Shown one piece after another: positions 41,942-53,495 of a stretch of DNA of 64,000 bases (position 1 is its first letter; every line of letters starts with the position of its first letter). The stretch spans positions 4,526,001 to 4,590,000 of the forward strand of contig NZ_CP050451.1 in NCBI RefSeq assembly GCF_014171595.1, given 5' to 3'. This DNA is from Massilia sp. Se16.2.3 (lineage in GTDB: Bacteria > Pseudomonadota > Gammaproteobacteria > Burkholderiales > Burkholderiaceae_D). Below the pieces are notes generated by a model that saw nothing but the letters and a program-made list of their open reading frames with translations, was not told the origin of the DNA and searched no databases. A program made the translations under genes and the position numbers.

Positions 41942-44038
41942 TCAAGCCTCTGGCTTGAAAAACCGGATCACGTCTTCCTGCACGCGCGTACGCTTGAACG
42001 GCGGCAGGCTCTGCCAGATGCGGCGGCCGTAGGGTTTACTGATCAGGCGCGGGTCGCAGATCATCAGCACGCCGCGGTCGTCGACATCGCGGATCAGGCG
42101 GCCGGCGCCCTGCTTCAGCGTGATGATCGCCTCCGGCAGCTGGTGGTGCATGAAGCCGTTCAAGCCCTGCTTTTCCATCACTTCGATGCGTGCGGCCAGC
42201 ACCGGGTCGTCCGGCGGCGCGAATGGCAGCTTGTCGATGATTACCAGCGACAGCGCCTCGCCGCGCACGTCCACGCCTTCCCAGAAGCTCTGGCTGCCCA
42301 CGAGCACCGCGTTGCCGGCATTGCGGAAGGAGTCGAGCAATTCGGTGCGGCCGCGCTCGCCCTGCACGAACAGCGGGAAGTCCAGCCCCCGGTCGGCGAA
42401 TTCCGCGCGCAGGCGTTCGGCCACCCGGTTGACGGCGCGAATCGTCGTGCACAGGAAAAAGGTGCGCCCGCCGGCCGCTTCGATCACCGGCAAGGCGGCA
42501 TCGACGACGGCATCGGTGTACTGGAAGGAATTTGGTTCCGGCATGCCAGTGGGTACGTACAGGATGCCCTGCTCTTCGTAGTTGAACGGGCTCGGCCAGG
42601 TCAGCGCGGGCTCGCCGCTCAAGCCCATCTGGTCGGAGAAATGCTTGAAATCGTTTTTTACGGCCAGCGTGGCCGAGGTAAAGATCCAGCTGCGCGGCGT
42701 GCCCTCGCGCTGGTTCTGGAAGATTGGCGCGATCGACAGCGGCGTCTTGTGAAGCTGCAGCGAGGAATTGAAGGCCTCGACCCAGAGCACGGCCTGGTCG
42801 CCTTCGACGAGCTTGCCCTTGGGCGCGGCCTTCCAGGCGTCGTAGGCGGCTTTCAGTTCGACCGCGCGCACGCGGCAGGCTTCCAGCGTCTCGGCACGCG
42901 CCGCCTGCTCTTCCAGCACCTCGATCATGCCGTCGAGCTCTTCCTTCAGCTTGTCCAGCGCCGGGAAAAAGGCCGAATTCGGCAAGATCTGCGGCAGCGA
43001 CATGCGCGTACCGCCCTCGGGGAAGGTCAGGCGCAGGTCGCGCGCGGCCTTTTCGACCACGGTGACGACTTTCGCCCAGTCCACGCCCGCGCGCGCATGC
43101 GCCAGACCCTCGGCCAGCACGTCGCGGCACAGTTCCAGCACCTGCGAGGTCGAGACCGACTGGCCGAAGAACAGGGTCGCGGTATCGGGCAGCTGGTGCG
43201 CCTCGTCGAAGATGATGGTATTCGCCGACGGCAGCAATTCGGCCACGCCGGTGTCCTTCAGCGCCACGTCGGCAAAGAACAGGTGGTGGTTCACCACCAC
43301 CACGTCGGCCTGCTGGGCTTCCCTTCTCGCCTTCATCACGAAGCAATCCTGGTAATACTGGCACTCGGCACCCATGCAGGTGTCGCGCGTGGACGTGACC
43401 AGGTTCCAGACCGAGGCCGTTTCCGGCACCTTGGCCAGTTCCGCCTTGTCGCCCGAATTGCTCATCTTGATGAAGCGGGAGATCTCGCGCAGGTGGCCGA
43501 CGTCGTCGCGCGAGGTCAGGCGCCCGTTCTGCAAGGTACGTTCGAGATGGAAATGGCAGACGTAGTTCGAGCGGCCCTTGAGCAGGGCCACCGACACCGG
43601 GGCCTTCAGGGCTTGGCGGATGGTCGGGATATCGCGCAGGAACAACTGGTCCTGCAAGTTCTTGGTCCCGGTCGAGACGATGGTCTTGCCGCCCCACAAG
43701 AGCGCCGGCACCAGGTAGGCGAAAGTCTTGCCGGTGCCGGTGCCGGCTTCGGCCATGAGCACTTTCTGGCCGTCGATGGCGCTGGCGATGGCTTTCGCCA
43801 TCTCGGTTTGCGAGGTGCGCGGCTTGAAGGTGCCGACGGCCGGCGCAAGCGGGCCGCCGGTGCCGAACAGTCGATCGAGCTCGGCATCGTACTTGCCTGC
43901 GGGCGCAGCCGCAGGGGCGTCGACACCGGAGGCCTCGGCTGCGGCGACAGGCGGGTCGGCGCGCGAGGCGCCGGGCACGGGAAGTTGGTCGGTCAAAATG
44001 GGCGGACAGGAAAGCGAAGACTGTTCAGGCCGGGACAT
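41942..44038 (-). CDS. DinG/YoaA-family Fe-S DNA helicase
   Basis: This is a 698-residue XPD-like helicase. Walker A AEAGTGTGKT is at 96-105, the four Fe-S cysteines at 161, 221, 226 and 232 (RDTCMGAECQYYQDC), DEAH at 278-281, and the C-terminal motifs VLVGSQSFWEGVDV and QGAGRLIRD. Such helicases resolve R-loops and DNA damage intermediates; DinG and YoaA cannot be told apart here. An N-terminal low-complexity stretch (about 20-48) precedes the core. The start overlaps the DUF465 gene by 14 bp. Confidence 0.93.
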   Translation of the reverse strand: MSRPEQSSLSCPPILTDQLPVPGASRADPPVAAAEASGVDAPAAAPAGKYDAELDRLFGTGGPLAPAVGTFKPRTSQTEMAKAIASAIDGQKVLMAEAGTGTGKTFAYLVPALLWGGKTIVSTGTKNLQDQLFLRDIPTIRQALKAPVSVALLKGRSNYVCHFHLERTLQNGRLTSRDDVGHLREISRFIKMSNSGDKAELAKVPETASVWNLVTSTRDTCMGAECQYYQDCFVMKARREAQQADVVVVNHHLFFADVALKDTGVAELLPSANTIIFDEAHQLPDTATLFFGQSVSTSQVLELCRDVLAEGLAHARAGVDWAKVVTVVEKAARDLRLTFPEGGTRMSLPQILPNSAFFPALDKLKEELDGMIEVLEEQAARAETLEACRVRAVELKAAYDAWKAAPKGKLVEGDQAVLWVEAFNSSLQLHKTPLSIAPIFQNQREGTPRSWIFTSATLAVKNDFKHFSDQMGLSGEPALTWPSPFNYEEQGILYVPTGMPEPNSFQYTDAVVDAALPVIEAAGGRTFFLCTTIRAVNRVAERLRAEFADRGLDFPLFVQGERGRTELLDSFRNAGNAVLVGSQSFWEGVDVRGEALSLVIIDKLPFAPPDDPVLAARIEVMEKQGLNGFMHHQLPEAIITLKQGAGRLIRDVDDRGVLMICDPRLISKPYGRRIWQSLPPFKRTRVQEDVIRFFKPEA

Positions 44039-44225
44039 CCGGCACGAGTTGCATTTTCAGCAGGGTGATATGGTCTTTCAGTTGCAGCTTGCGCTTCTTG
44101 AGGCGGCGCAGCTGCAACTGGTCGGCATGGCCATCGGCCGTCAGTACTGCGATGACCGCGTCGAGGTCCCGGTGTTCCACGTCAAGTTCAATAATGCGGC
44201 GCTGGATGTCTTGGACATCGGTCAT
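44025..44225 (-). CDS. YdcH/DUF465 small coiled-coil protein
   Basis: The 66-residue protein from ATG 44225 reads MTDVQDIQRRIIELDVEHRD, then LQLRRLKKRKLQLKDHI. It is the usual DUF465 length and heptad pattern, with the conserved LKKRKLxLKD segment. Function unknown; it is cytosolic. It overlaps dinG, so the two are probably co-expressed. Confidence 0.88.
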   Translation of the reverse strand: MTDVQDIQRRIIELDVEHRDLDAVIAVLTADGHADQLQLRRLKKRKLQLKDHITLLKMQLVPDVPA

Positions 44226-44391
44226 GATGGCGGTTCCGGACAAGTATTTCGACAAGGTGGGGCGGTGGCGCGCGGCGGTGAGAAGAAGCTTATAACTTGC
44301 AACACGGAGGCTTCTCAGTGCATAGTTTAATCTACCCCGACGTTGCCGCCAACAAAGATTGGCCCCTGAGCCACGGAAAGCATCAAAGTTT

Positions 44392-45168
44392 ATGAATCTC
44401 TTCAAGATCGAAGCGGGTACCGCGCAACACATCGGTAACCGCCCGCGGCAGAACGATCGCGTCGCCCTGCTGACCGGCGCACGCGCGCCCGGCTACCTGC
44501 TGGCGGTGCTGTCGGACGGCCTGAACGGCCCATCTGCCGCCGACCAGGTATTGCATACGGCTAAGCTCATCTTCGATGAGTTCAAGCCGAGCGATACCGC
44601 CAATCCCGAACGCCTGGCGCAACTGCTGCGCGACATCGTCCACGAAACCCATCTCGTGGTCCAGATCAATGCCGTGACCGCCGGCGAGGAAACCCATGCC
44701 AGCTTTGTCGGGCTGGTGATCTCGCCCCACGGCGAGGCGGTCTGGGCCCACGTGGGCGACTCGCGCCTTTACCGCTTCGAGAACGGCGAACCGAAGCTGC
44801 GCACCAACGACCAGGCCTATATCGAGCACCTGGTCGCCCTCGACAAGCTGCCGCTGGAGGCGGCGCGCAACCATCGCCGCTCCAAGCTGCTGGTCAACGC
44901 TGTGGGCAATAGCCGCAAGGAGCCTTACGTGACGGTCGGCTGGCAGATGGGCATGGCGCCGGGCGACCAGTTCCTGCTCTGTTCGGACGGGCTGTGGCAC
45001 TTCTTTACCGACGCCGAACTCGGTGCCGCGCTGGCACGATCGACGCCGCGCCTGGCCGCGGAAAAGCTGATCAACAAGGCTGCCGAGCGCTCCCAGGGCA
45101 AGGGTGGCAATTGCTCGATGGCGATCGTGAAGCTGGTCAAGCCGGTGCAGGAGTTCGCGCCGATCTAG
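44392..45168 (+). CDS. PP2C-family serine/threonine phosphatase
   Basis: The 258-residue phosphatase has the metal-binding PPM motifs: RPRQND (18-22), LSDG (40-43), HVGDSRLYRF (120-129), LLCSDGLWHF (about 197-206), and GGNCSMAIVKL near the end. It would remove phosphate from Ser/Thr proteins in the cytosol. No kinase partner is adjacent. ATG 44392 (MNLFKIEAG) matches the domain start. Confidence 0.9.
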   Translation: MNLFKIEAGTAQHIGNRPRQNDRVALLTGARAPGYLLAVLSDGLNGPSAADQVLHTAKLIFDEFKPSDTANPERLAQLLRDIVHETHLVVQINAVTAGEETHASFVGLVISPHGEAVWAHVGDSRLYRFENGEPKLRTNDQAYIEHLVALDKLPLEAARNHRRSKLLVNAVGNSRKEPYVTVGWQMGMAPGDQFLLCSDGLWHFFTDAELGAALARSTPRLAAEKLINKAAERSQGKGGNCSMAIVKLVKPVQEFAPI

Positions 45169-45226
45169 CCGGGCCGCGCTGCCTGCCTTGCGGCAGGCCG
45201 GCGTGCCCTTCCACCTTATCGACGTT

Positions 45227-45926
45227 TCAGCGCGCCGGCACCGCCGCCTTTTGCTCGGCCTGCGTCTTCTCGCGTTCGGCCTGCTGGGCCGTGCGCTTGG
45301 CGGCGCGCTCGGCCTTGCGCTGCGCCACGGCGCGCTGGCGTTCTTCCGACTTGCGCCGCCGCTCCTCGTAGGCGGCCGCACTGGCCGCGCGCCTGGCGGC
45401 GTTCGCCGGCTCCTGCGCGGCTTCCTCGGCCATGCGCGCGTTGCGGCTGGCAACGCGCTTCGCCGCCGGCGAAGGCCGGGGCGGCGGCAGCGGCGTGGTC
45501 GCCTTGGGAGTGGGCGGCGCCGTGGTCGCGGTGCGCGCTTCCTCAGCCTCGGAACTTGGCCTCGGCTTCGGCAATCGCGCGGTCGCGCTCCTCGACCTTG
45601 TTCTTGCGTTTGAAATACTCCGCTTCGATCTCGATTGCGCGCTGGGGGGCGAGCGCCGCGCGGCGGCCTTCTTTTGCCTCGTCGAGACAATGATTGACAA
45701 AGAATTTCTTGTAGCACCCGGCTTCGCGCTCGGCGTAACGCGCTTCGATCGCGGCGCGTTCGGCGGCCACGCTTGCCAGGCGCTCGTCAGCCTGGACCAC
45801 CGACGTGGTCGGCGCGAGCGGGGTCGCGACCTGGGTCGGGCCGTCTGCGGCGCAGGAAGCCAGCAGGGCCGCCAGCAGGCCGGCAATGCCCGCGCGCCGG
45901 ATGGACCGGGCCATGGTCAGGTTCAT
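45227..45926 (-). CDS. Putative lipoprotein with Ala/Arg/Glu-rich coiled coil (one extra base)
   Basis: The signal peptide has lipobox LLASC, then a charged helical region (AERAAIEARYAEREAGCYKKFF, with a second Cys in VNHCLDEAKEGRRAAL). The first frame stops after EAEAKFRG; removing one surplus base at 45551-45552 (plus strand GG) reads EAEAKFEAEEARTATT and continues to 45227, giving 232 residues rich in Ala, Arg and Glu. I recognise the pattern as a hypothetical lipoprotein common in this bacterial group but know no function. It lies downstream of zapE. Confidence 0.75.
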
Positions 45927-45979
45927 GGTGTTCCCTTCTTCATCTTGTTTCCTTCTTCTTGTTCTGTCCGGTCAGCTTG

Positions 45980-47077
45980 TTATGCGATGGCGGCGGCGGC
46001 ACCGCGCCGTTCGGCAAGCATGTATTCGCGCGACTGCATCTCAATGATACGCGAGACGGTGCGATGAAATTCGTTTGCGAGCATGCCCTGGGTGTAGAGC
46101 GCTTCCGGTTCGACGGCGGCCGACATCAGCAGTTTCACCTTGTGGTCGTAGAAGACGTCGATCAGCCAGGTGAAGCGGCGCGCCTCCGACGACTGCCCTG
46201 CCGACATCGCCGGGATGCCGGACAGGACCACGGTGTGGAAGCGCGTCGCCAGTTCCAGGTAATCGTTCTGCGAGCGCGGGCCGCCGCAGAGGGTCGCGAA
46301 ATCGAACCAGATCACGCCGCCAGCGCGGCGCAGCGCGCGGATCTCGCGGTTCTCGATGTGCACGATCGGGCTTTCGTCGGCGGTATCGGCCACCTTCGCA
46401 TAGGCTTCGCGCAACTGGCGGTCGGCGGCCGCGTTCAGGGGCGTGTAATAGGCCTGCACCTGCTCGAGGGCGCGCTTGCGGTAATCGTTGCCGGCGTCGA
46501 CATTCAGGACGTCGAGCTTGTCCTTCAGCAGGGCAATGGTAGGCAGCATGCGGTCGCGGTGCAGCCCGTCCGGATACAGCGTGGACGGCTCGTAGTTCGA
46601 GGTCATCACGAAGCTGACGCCGTTATCGAACAGGGCCGTGAGCAGGTTGTACAGGATCATCGCGTCGGCGATGTCCGAGACGTGGAATTCGTCGAAGCAG
46701 ATCAGGCGGTATTTGCGGGCGATGCGTTTCGCGACCTCGTCGAGCGGATCGGCGACGCCCTTGAGCTCATCGAGTTGGCCATGCACGGCGCGCATGAACT
46801 CGTGGAAGTGCAGGCGCGTCTTGCGCACCACCGGCACCACGGAATAGAAGGAATCCATCAGGAAGGACTTGCCGCGCCCCACCCCGCCCCACATGTAGAC
46901 GCCCTTCGGCACGTCCGGACGGTTGATGAGGCGCTTGAAAGCGGACGACCGCTGGGCCTTGTACTGGACCCAGTCGTCGTACGCCTGCTGCAGGCGGTCG
47001 ACCGCGGCCTGCTGGGCGGGGTCGGACTGGAAGCCGCGCTCGTTGAGGGCGTGCTGGTAATACTCTTGGACGTTCAT
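45980..47077 (-). CDS. zapE: Cell-division ATPase ZapE (AFG1 family)
   Basis: The protein is 365 residues from ATG 47077 (MNVQEYYQHALNERGF). Walker A GGVGRGKS is at 64-71, Walker B LICFDEFHVSD near 125, then FVMTSNYEPSTLYPDGLHRDRMLP and RRFTWLIDVFYDHKVKL, typical for ZapE, which binds FtsZ during late division. The frame upstream of the start is repeat-derived. It is found next to lpdA in many Burkholderiales. Confidence 0.95.
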   Translation of the reverse strand: MNVQEYYQHALNERGFQSDPAQQAAVDRLQQAYDDWVQYKAQRSSAFKRLINRPDVPKGVYMWGGVGRGKSFLMDSFYSVVPVVRKTRLHFHEFMRAVHGQLDELKGVADPLDEVAKRIARKYRLICFDEFHVSDIADAMILYNLLTALFDNGVSFVMTSNYEPSTLYPDGLHRDRMLPTIALLKDKLDVLNVDAGNDYRKRALEQVQAYYTPLNAAADRQLREAYAKVADTADESPIVHIENREIRALRRAGGVIWFDFATLCGGPRSQNDYLELATRFHTVVLSGIPAMSAGQSSEARRFTWLIDVFYDHKVKLLMSAAVEPEALYTQGMLANEFHRTVSRIIEMQSREYMLAERRGAAAAIA

Positions 47078-47109
47078 GGATGCGATTGCGTTAGCGCTAC
47101 GGGTGTTAA

Positions 47110-47187
47110 CGTAGGGTGGGCGCCCCGAGCCCACGCGGTGGTCGGCATGCGCACCAGACCGCGTGGGCACAGGGCGCCCACCCTACA
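47110..47187. repeat. Pair of inverted REP-like hairpins
   Basis: CGTAGGGTGGGCGCCCCGAG... (47110-47138) and CCGCGTGGGCACAGGGCGCC... (47159-47187) are inverted to each other with only 20 bp between them, so the pair could form one long cruciform. They lie between lpdA and zapE. Confidence 0.85.
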
Positions 47188-47245
47188 AGACCGCCCATTT
47201 CGCTGCGCAAGCTTCGCGCACGAACGAGCGGTCTCGATAAAGCAA

Positions 47246-48679
<1,434 letters not shown>

Positions 48680-48693
48680 GAATTAATCCTTAG

Positions 48694-49071
48694 TTATTCT
48701 TCGGGCACGAATATCCACATCAGCAGATAGACGAGCAACCCGAACCCTGAAGTAATGAGGGCAAACACGCAGAAGACAAGGCGCCAGACCCAGGCCTCGA
48801 TGCCCATGACGCCATGCAGGCCGCCGCACACGCCACCGAGCCAGCGGTCGCGGCGCGAACGGCGCAGCGCGCGCAACTGGGTCTCGACATTGCGGCTGGC
48901 GGACTCGAAGCCGCTGCCGCTGCCGCTGTAGGCCGTGCCCTTGCCCAGGTTGACGCGCTCGTTCGGCGCCGCGCCGGCAAGGACCTTGGCCTTGGCCTGT
49001 TCGAATTCGGCGTCGCTGAGCGCGCCGGCCTGGTGCAGTTCGTGCAAACGCCGGATTTCATCGGAGATCAT
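48694..49071 (-). CDS. SHOCT + PspC-domain membrane protein
   Basis: The protein is 125 residues from ATG 49071. An N-terminal SHOCT-like helix pair (RRLHELHQAGALSDAEFEQAK), a Ser/Gly-rich linker, and a PspC domain (DRWLGGVCGGLHGVMGIEAWVWRLVFCVF) with one or two membrane helices. PspC-like proteins sense envelope stress. Its place inside the odhA-odhB-lpdA operon is unusual by function, 14 nt before lpdA. Confidence 0.85.
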   Translation of the reverse strand: MISDEIRRLHELHQAGALSDAEFEQAKAKVLAGAAPNERVNLGKGTAYSGSGSGFESASRNVETQLRALRRSRRDRWLGGVCGGLHGVMGIEAWVWRLVFCVFALITSGFGLLVYLLMWIFVPEE

Positions 49072-49160
49072 GGCTGTCCTCACTACGCTTGGGTATTTCT
49101 TGACCGTTCGAAAAGGACATGCCCGCACGCGCAGGCATGTCCCCGGTACCGCCGGACCGC

Positions 49161-50427
49161 TTACAGGTCGAGCAGCAGGCGTGCCGGATCTTCCAGCGCG
49201 TCCTTCATCGCCACCAGGCCGAGGACGGCTTCGCGGCCGTCGATGATGCGGTGGTCGTACGACATCGCCAGGTAGTTCATCGGACGGACGACGATCTGGC
49301 CGTTTTCGACGACGGCGCGGTCTTTCGTTGCGTGCACGCCCAGGATGGCCGACTGCGGCGGGTTGATGATCGGGGTCGACAGCATCGAGCCGAACACGCC
49401 GCCGTTCGAGATCGAGAACGTACCGCCCGACAGGTCTTCCAGGGTCAGCTTGCCGTCCTTGGCTTTCTGGCCGAATTCGCCGATCTTCTTCTCGATCTCG
49501 GCGATCGACATCTGGTCGGCGTTGCGCAGGATCGGCACCACCAGGCCGCGCGGCGAACCGACGGCGATACCGATGTCGAAGTAGCCGTGGTAGACGATGT
49601 CGTTACCGTCGACCGAGGCGTTCAGGATCGGGTACTTCTTCAGCGCGGCAACGGCGGCCTTGACGAAGAAGGACATGAAGCCCAGCTTGACGCCGTGCTC
49701 TTTCTCGAATTTGTCCTTGTACTTGTTGCGCAGGTCCATGACCGGTGCCATGTTCACTTCGTTGAACGTGGTCAGGATCGCGTTGGTCTGCTGCGACTGC
49801 AGCAGGCGCTCGGCGATACGGGCGCGCAGGCGGCTCATCGGCACGCGCTCTTCCGGACGGTCGCCGAGTTGTGCGACCGGTGCGGCCACCTGTTGAAGCG
49901 CTGGCTTGGCCGCCGCTGGAGCGGCAGCCTGCGCCTGCGCAGGCTTGTTCGCCACGGCGTTCAGGGCGTCGCCCTTGGTGACACGGCCGTCGCGGACCCG
50001 AGCCGTCGATGCCGGCGGCAGTCATGCTGTTGTCGGCCAGGATCTTGGCGGCGGCCGGCATGGCCACGCCAGAGTGCGATCCGCCAGCAGCGGCAGGCGC
50101 TGCGGCAGTCGCCGGCGAAGCGATCGGCGCGTTCGGCGCAGCCGACGGGATGGCTTTCACTTCCAGCGGGCTGGTCTGTGCCGAAGCTTCGGTGTCGATC
50201 ACGGCGATGACTTCGCCGGCGACGACGGTCGCGCCGTCGGCCTTGAGCAGTTGCACGATCACGCCAGCCGATGGCGCCGGCAGTTCAAGGACCACCTTGT
50301 CGGTTTCGATGTCGATCATGTTCTCGTCGCGCGAGACCGGCTCGCCGACCTTCTTGTGCCAGGACAGCAGGGTCGCTTCGGCGACGGATTCCGACAGTTG
50401 CGGGACCTTGACTTCGATTTGTGCCAT
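49161..50427 (-). CDS. odhB: Dihydrolipoyl succinyltransferase (E2), one extra base
   Basis: The lipoyl domain (1-75) has Lys44 in [10 protein letters not shown]. The E3-binding domain ([21 protein letters not shown]) and catalytic core ([40 protein letters not shown] with the active His) follow. The frame breaks after IDGSG; a surplus G at 49994/49995 on the plus strand explains it ([16 protein letters not shown]), giving 421 residues. A single TCA-cycle gene is unlikely to be dead, so consensus error is preferred. It is the second gene of the odh operon. Confidence 0.94.
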
Positions 50428-50513
50428 GTAAAACTCCGTTAAATTGTTCTGTAGTCTTGAAAGACGAAGGCGCTAAAACCGGGCGTCTTGCGACGACCGG
50501 TTTGCGCTGACAT

Positions 50514-53375
50514 TTATTTCGTCAGGATGAAGCCCTTGAGCTTCGAGAACGCCGTGTCGAGCAGTTCCTTCATCTGCGCCACGTGCTTGTCGGAGTAACC
50601 GACGGCAGGGGCGGCCGATGCCGGACGGCCGGCATAGGCCAGGCGCTGACCTTCTTCCATGTTTTCGAAGATGTTGTGCTGGATCTGGAACCAGGGACCC
50701 TGGTTTTGCGGCTCGTCCTGTGCCCAGACGATCTCGACCGCGTTGCTGAACTTCTTCAGCTCGGCCGCGAACGACTTGTGCGGGAACGGGTACATCTGCT
50801 CGACGCGGATGATGGCCACGTCCGAGACGCCGCGGGTCTTGCGTGCGCCGACCAGGTCGTAGTACACCTTGCCCGAGCAGGCGATGACGCGCTTGACCTT
50901 CGAGGCTTCGATCTTGTCGTCGGTCTCGCCGATGACAGTCTGGAAGCCGCCCTTGGCCAGGTCGGTCAGCGGCGAGCCGGCGTCCTTGTTACGCAGCAGC
51001 GACTTCGGCGTGAAGATCACCAGGGGCTTCCTGAACTGGCGCACCATCTGGCGGCGCAGCAGGTGGAAGATCTGGGCGGCCGTGGTCGGCTGCACGACTT
51101 GCATGTTGTTGTCCGCGCACAGCTGCAGGAAGCGCTCGATACGGCCCGACGAGTGTTCCGGACCCTGGCCTTCGTAGCCGTGCGGCAGCATCATGGTCAG
51201 GCCCGAAGCGCGGCCCCACTTCACTTCGCCCGAGGCGATGAACTGGTCGATGACGACCTGGGCGCCGTTGGCGAAGTCGCCGAACTGGGCTTCCCAGATG
51301 GTCAGCGTGTTCGGTTCGGCGGTCGAGTAGCCGTACTCGAAGCCGAGCACCGCTTCTTCCGACAGCACCGAGTCGATGACGGTGAACTGTGCCTGGGTTT
51401 CCGACACGTTGGCCAACGGCAGGTAGATGCCCTGGTCCCAGCGCTCGCGGTTCTGGTCGTGCAGCACGGCGTGGCGGTGGACAAACGTACCGCGGCCGGC
51501 ATCCTGGCCCGACAGGCGGATCGCATAGCCCGAGGACAGCAGCGAAGCGAATGCCAGGTGCTCGCCCATGCCCCAGTCGAGGTTCATCTCGCCGCGGCCC
51601 ATGGTGGCGCGGTCGGCCAGCACTTTTTCGACCAGCGAGTGCGGCTTGAAGCCTTCCGGCACCTTGGTGATGCGTTCGGCCAGGCGCTTCAGTTCGGTCA
51701 GCGGCACGGCGGTGTCGGCCGCATCGGTCCACTTCTTGTTCAGGAACGGCGCCCAGTCGACGGCGTACTTGTTCTTGAAGTTGGTCAGGATCGGGTCGAC
51801 CGTGTGCTTGCCGGCGTCCATCGCGTCGCGGTAGGCGGCAACGAGCTTGTCGCCTTCGTCGGCCGGGATCGTGTTCTGGGTGGCCAGCTTCTCCGCGTAC
51901 AGCTTGCGCGTACCCGGGTGCTTGGCGATCTTCTTGTACATCAGCGGCTGGGTCAGCGCCGGGGTGTCCTGCTCGTTGTGGCCCAGTTTGCGGTAGCAGA
52001 CGATGTCGACGACGACGTCCTTGCCGAACTCGGTGCGGTAGTCCATCGCGATCTGCGAGGCCAGCACGACCGCTTCAGGGTCGTCCGCGTTCACGTGCAG
52101 CACCGGTGCCTCGATCATCTTGACGACGTCCGAGCAGTAGATGGTCGAACGGGCGTCGCGCGGGTCGGACGTGGTGAAGCCGATCTGGTTGTTGATGACG
52201 ATGTGGATGGTGCCGCCGGTACCGTAGCCGCGGGTCTGCGCCAGGTTCAGGGTTTCCATGACCACGCCCTGGCCGGCGAAGGCTGCGTCGCCGTGCACCA
52301 GGATCGGCAGCACTTCCTTGCCCTTGCGGTCGCCGCGGCGTTCCATGCGCGCCTTGACCGAACCTTCGACGACCGGGTTGACGATCTCGAGGTGGGACGG
52401 GTTGAAAGCCAGCGACAGGTGGACCGGGCCGCCCGGGGTCGAGATGTCGCTCGAGAAGCCCTGGTGGTATTTCACGTCGCCCGACGGCAGGTCGTCGGCG
52501 TGCTTGCCTTCGAATTCCTCGAACAGTTCCGATGGCGCCTTGCCCAGGGTGTTGACCAGGACGTTCAGGCGGCCGCGGTGAGCCATGCCGATGACGATTT
52601 CCTGGACGCCCTTTTCACCGGCGCGCTGGATGGTTTCGTCCATCGAGGCGATGAAGGATTCGCCGCCTTCGAGCGAGAAGCGCTTGGCGCCGACGTACTT
52701 GGTGTGGAGGTAGCGTTCCAGGCCTTCGGCAGCGGTGAGGCGCTCGAGGATGTGGCGCTTCTTCTCGGCCGAGAAGGTCGGGGTCGAACGGATCGACTCG
52801 AGGCGCTCCTGGATCCAGCGCTTTTCGGTCGGGTCGCTGACGTACATGAACTCCGCACCGATGGAGCGGCAGTAGGTGTCGCGCAGCATGTTCAGCAGGT
52901 CGCGCAGCGAAGCGCTTTCCTGGCCGAAGTAGGTATTCGAGATGTTGAACTTGGTGTCGAGGTCGGCGTCGGTGAAACCGTAGAACGACGGATCGAGTTC
53001 CGGGATCGGCGCTCGCTCCTGGCGCTGCAGCGGATCGAGGTTGGCCCAGCGCGAGCCGAGGTAGCGGTAAGCCGCGATCAGCTGGGTGACGGCGACGCGC
53101 TTGCGTGCCAGTTCCGGATCGGCTTCGGCAGCGGCGCTGACGGTGCGGATGGCACCCTGCTTGGCGCGCTCGGCGAACGAGGCGATGACGGACGAGTGCA
53201 CGACGTCCGGACGGGTGCTGCCGTCGACCGCAGGCACGTGCTGCATGTTGTCGAAGTAGGCGCGCCAGTTCTCCGGCACCGAACCTGGGTTGTTCAGGTA
53301 GGCTTCGTACAACTCTTCCACATACGGCGCATTACCGCCGAACAGGTACGAGTTGGCGTTATATTGCTGCATCAT
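50514..53375 (-). CDS. odhA: 2-oxoglutarate dehydrogenase E1
   Basis: The thiamine-diphosphate enzyme has 953 residues. The N-terminus SYLFGGNAPYVEELYEAYL, the family segment IGMAHRGRLNVLVNTLGK, ThDP-binding GDAAFAGQGVV...NNQIGFTT, and the C-terminal domain LPHGYEGQGPEHSSGRIERF are all intact. It converts 2-oxoglutarate to succinyl-lipoyl with OdhB. It is the first gene of the operon; a family-S repeat lies about 120 bp upstream. Confidence 0.98.
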   Translation of the reverse strand: MMQQYNANSYLFGGNAPYVEELYEAYLNNPGSVPENWRAYFDNMQHVPAVDGSTRPDVVHSSVIASFAERAKQGAIRTVSAAAEADPELARKRVAVTQLIAAYRYLGSRWANLDPLQRQERAPIPELDPSFYGFTDADLDTKFNISNTYFGQESASLRDLLNMLRDTYCRSIGAEFMYVSDPTEKRWIQERLESIRSTPTFSAEKKRHILERLTAAEGLERYLHTKYVGAKRFSLEGGESFIASMDETIQRAGEKGVQEIVIGMAHRGRLNVLVNTLGKAPSELFEEFEGKHADDLPSGDVKYHQGFSSDISTPGGPVHLSLAFNPSHLEIVNPVVEGSVKARMERRGDRKGKEVLPILVHGDAAFAGQGVVMETLNLAQTRGYGTGGTIHIVINNQIGFTTSDPRDARSTIYCSDVVKMIEAPVLHVNADDPEAVVLASQIAMDYRTEFGKDVVVDIVCYRKLGHNEQDTPALTQPLMYKKIAKHPGTRKLYAEKLATQNTIPADEGDKLVAAYRDAMDAGKHTVDPILTNFKNKYAVDWAPFLNKKWTDAADTAVPLTELKRLAERITKVPEGFKPHSLVEKVLADRATMGRGEMNLDWGMGEHLAFASLLSSGYAIRLSGQDAGRGTFVHRHAVLHDQNRERWDQGIYLPLANVSETQAQFTVIDSVLSEEAVLGFEYGYSTAEPNTLTIWEAQFGDFANGAQVVIDQFIASGEVKWGRASGLTMMLPHGYEGQGPEHSSGRIERFLQLCADNNMQVVQPTTAAQIFHLLRRQMVRQFRKPLVIFTPKSLLRNKDAGSPLTDLAKGGFQTVIGETDDKIEASKVKRVIACSGKVYYDLVGARKTRGVSDVAIIRVEQMYPFPHKSFAAELKKFSNAVEIVWAQDEPQNQGPWFQIQHNIFENMEEGQRLAYAGRPASAAPAVGYSDKHVAQMKELLDTAFSKLKGFILTK

Positions 53376-53495
53376 TGTTGCTCACCTTTCTTCGCGCTTC
53401 GCGAGTTTGGCGGGTTGGTTTAACCTTCCGCGACACGGCCTGACCGGTTAGCGGATTGCACACTTCAAGACATCAAGTTGTGAGGGAAGGCCTCT

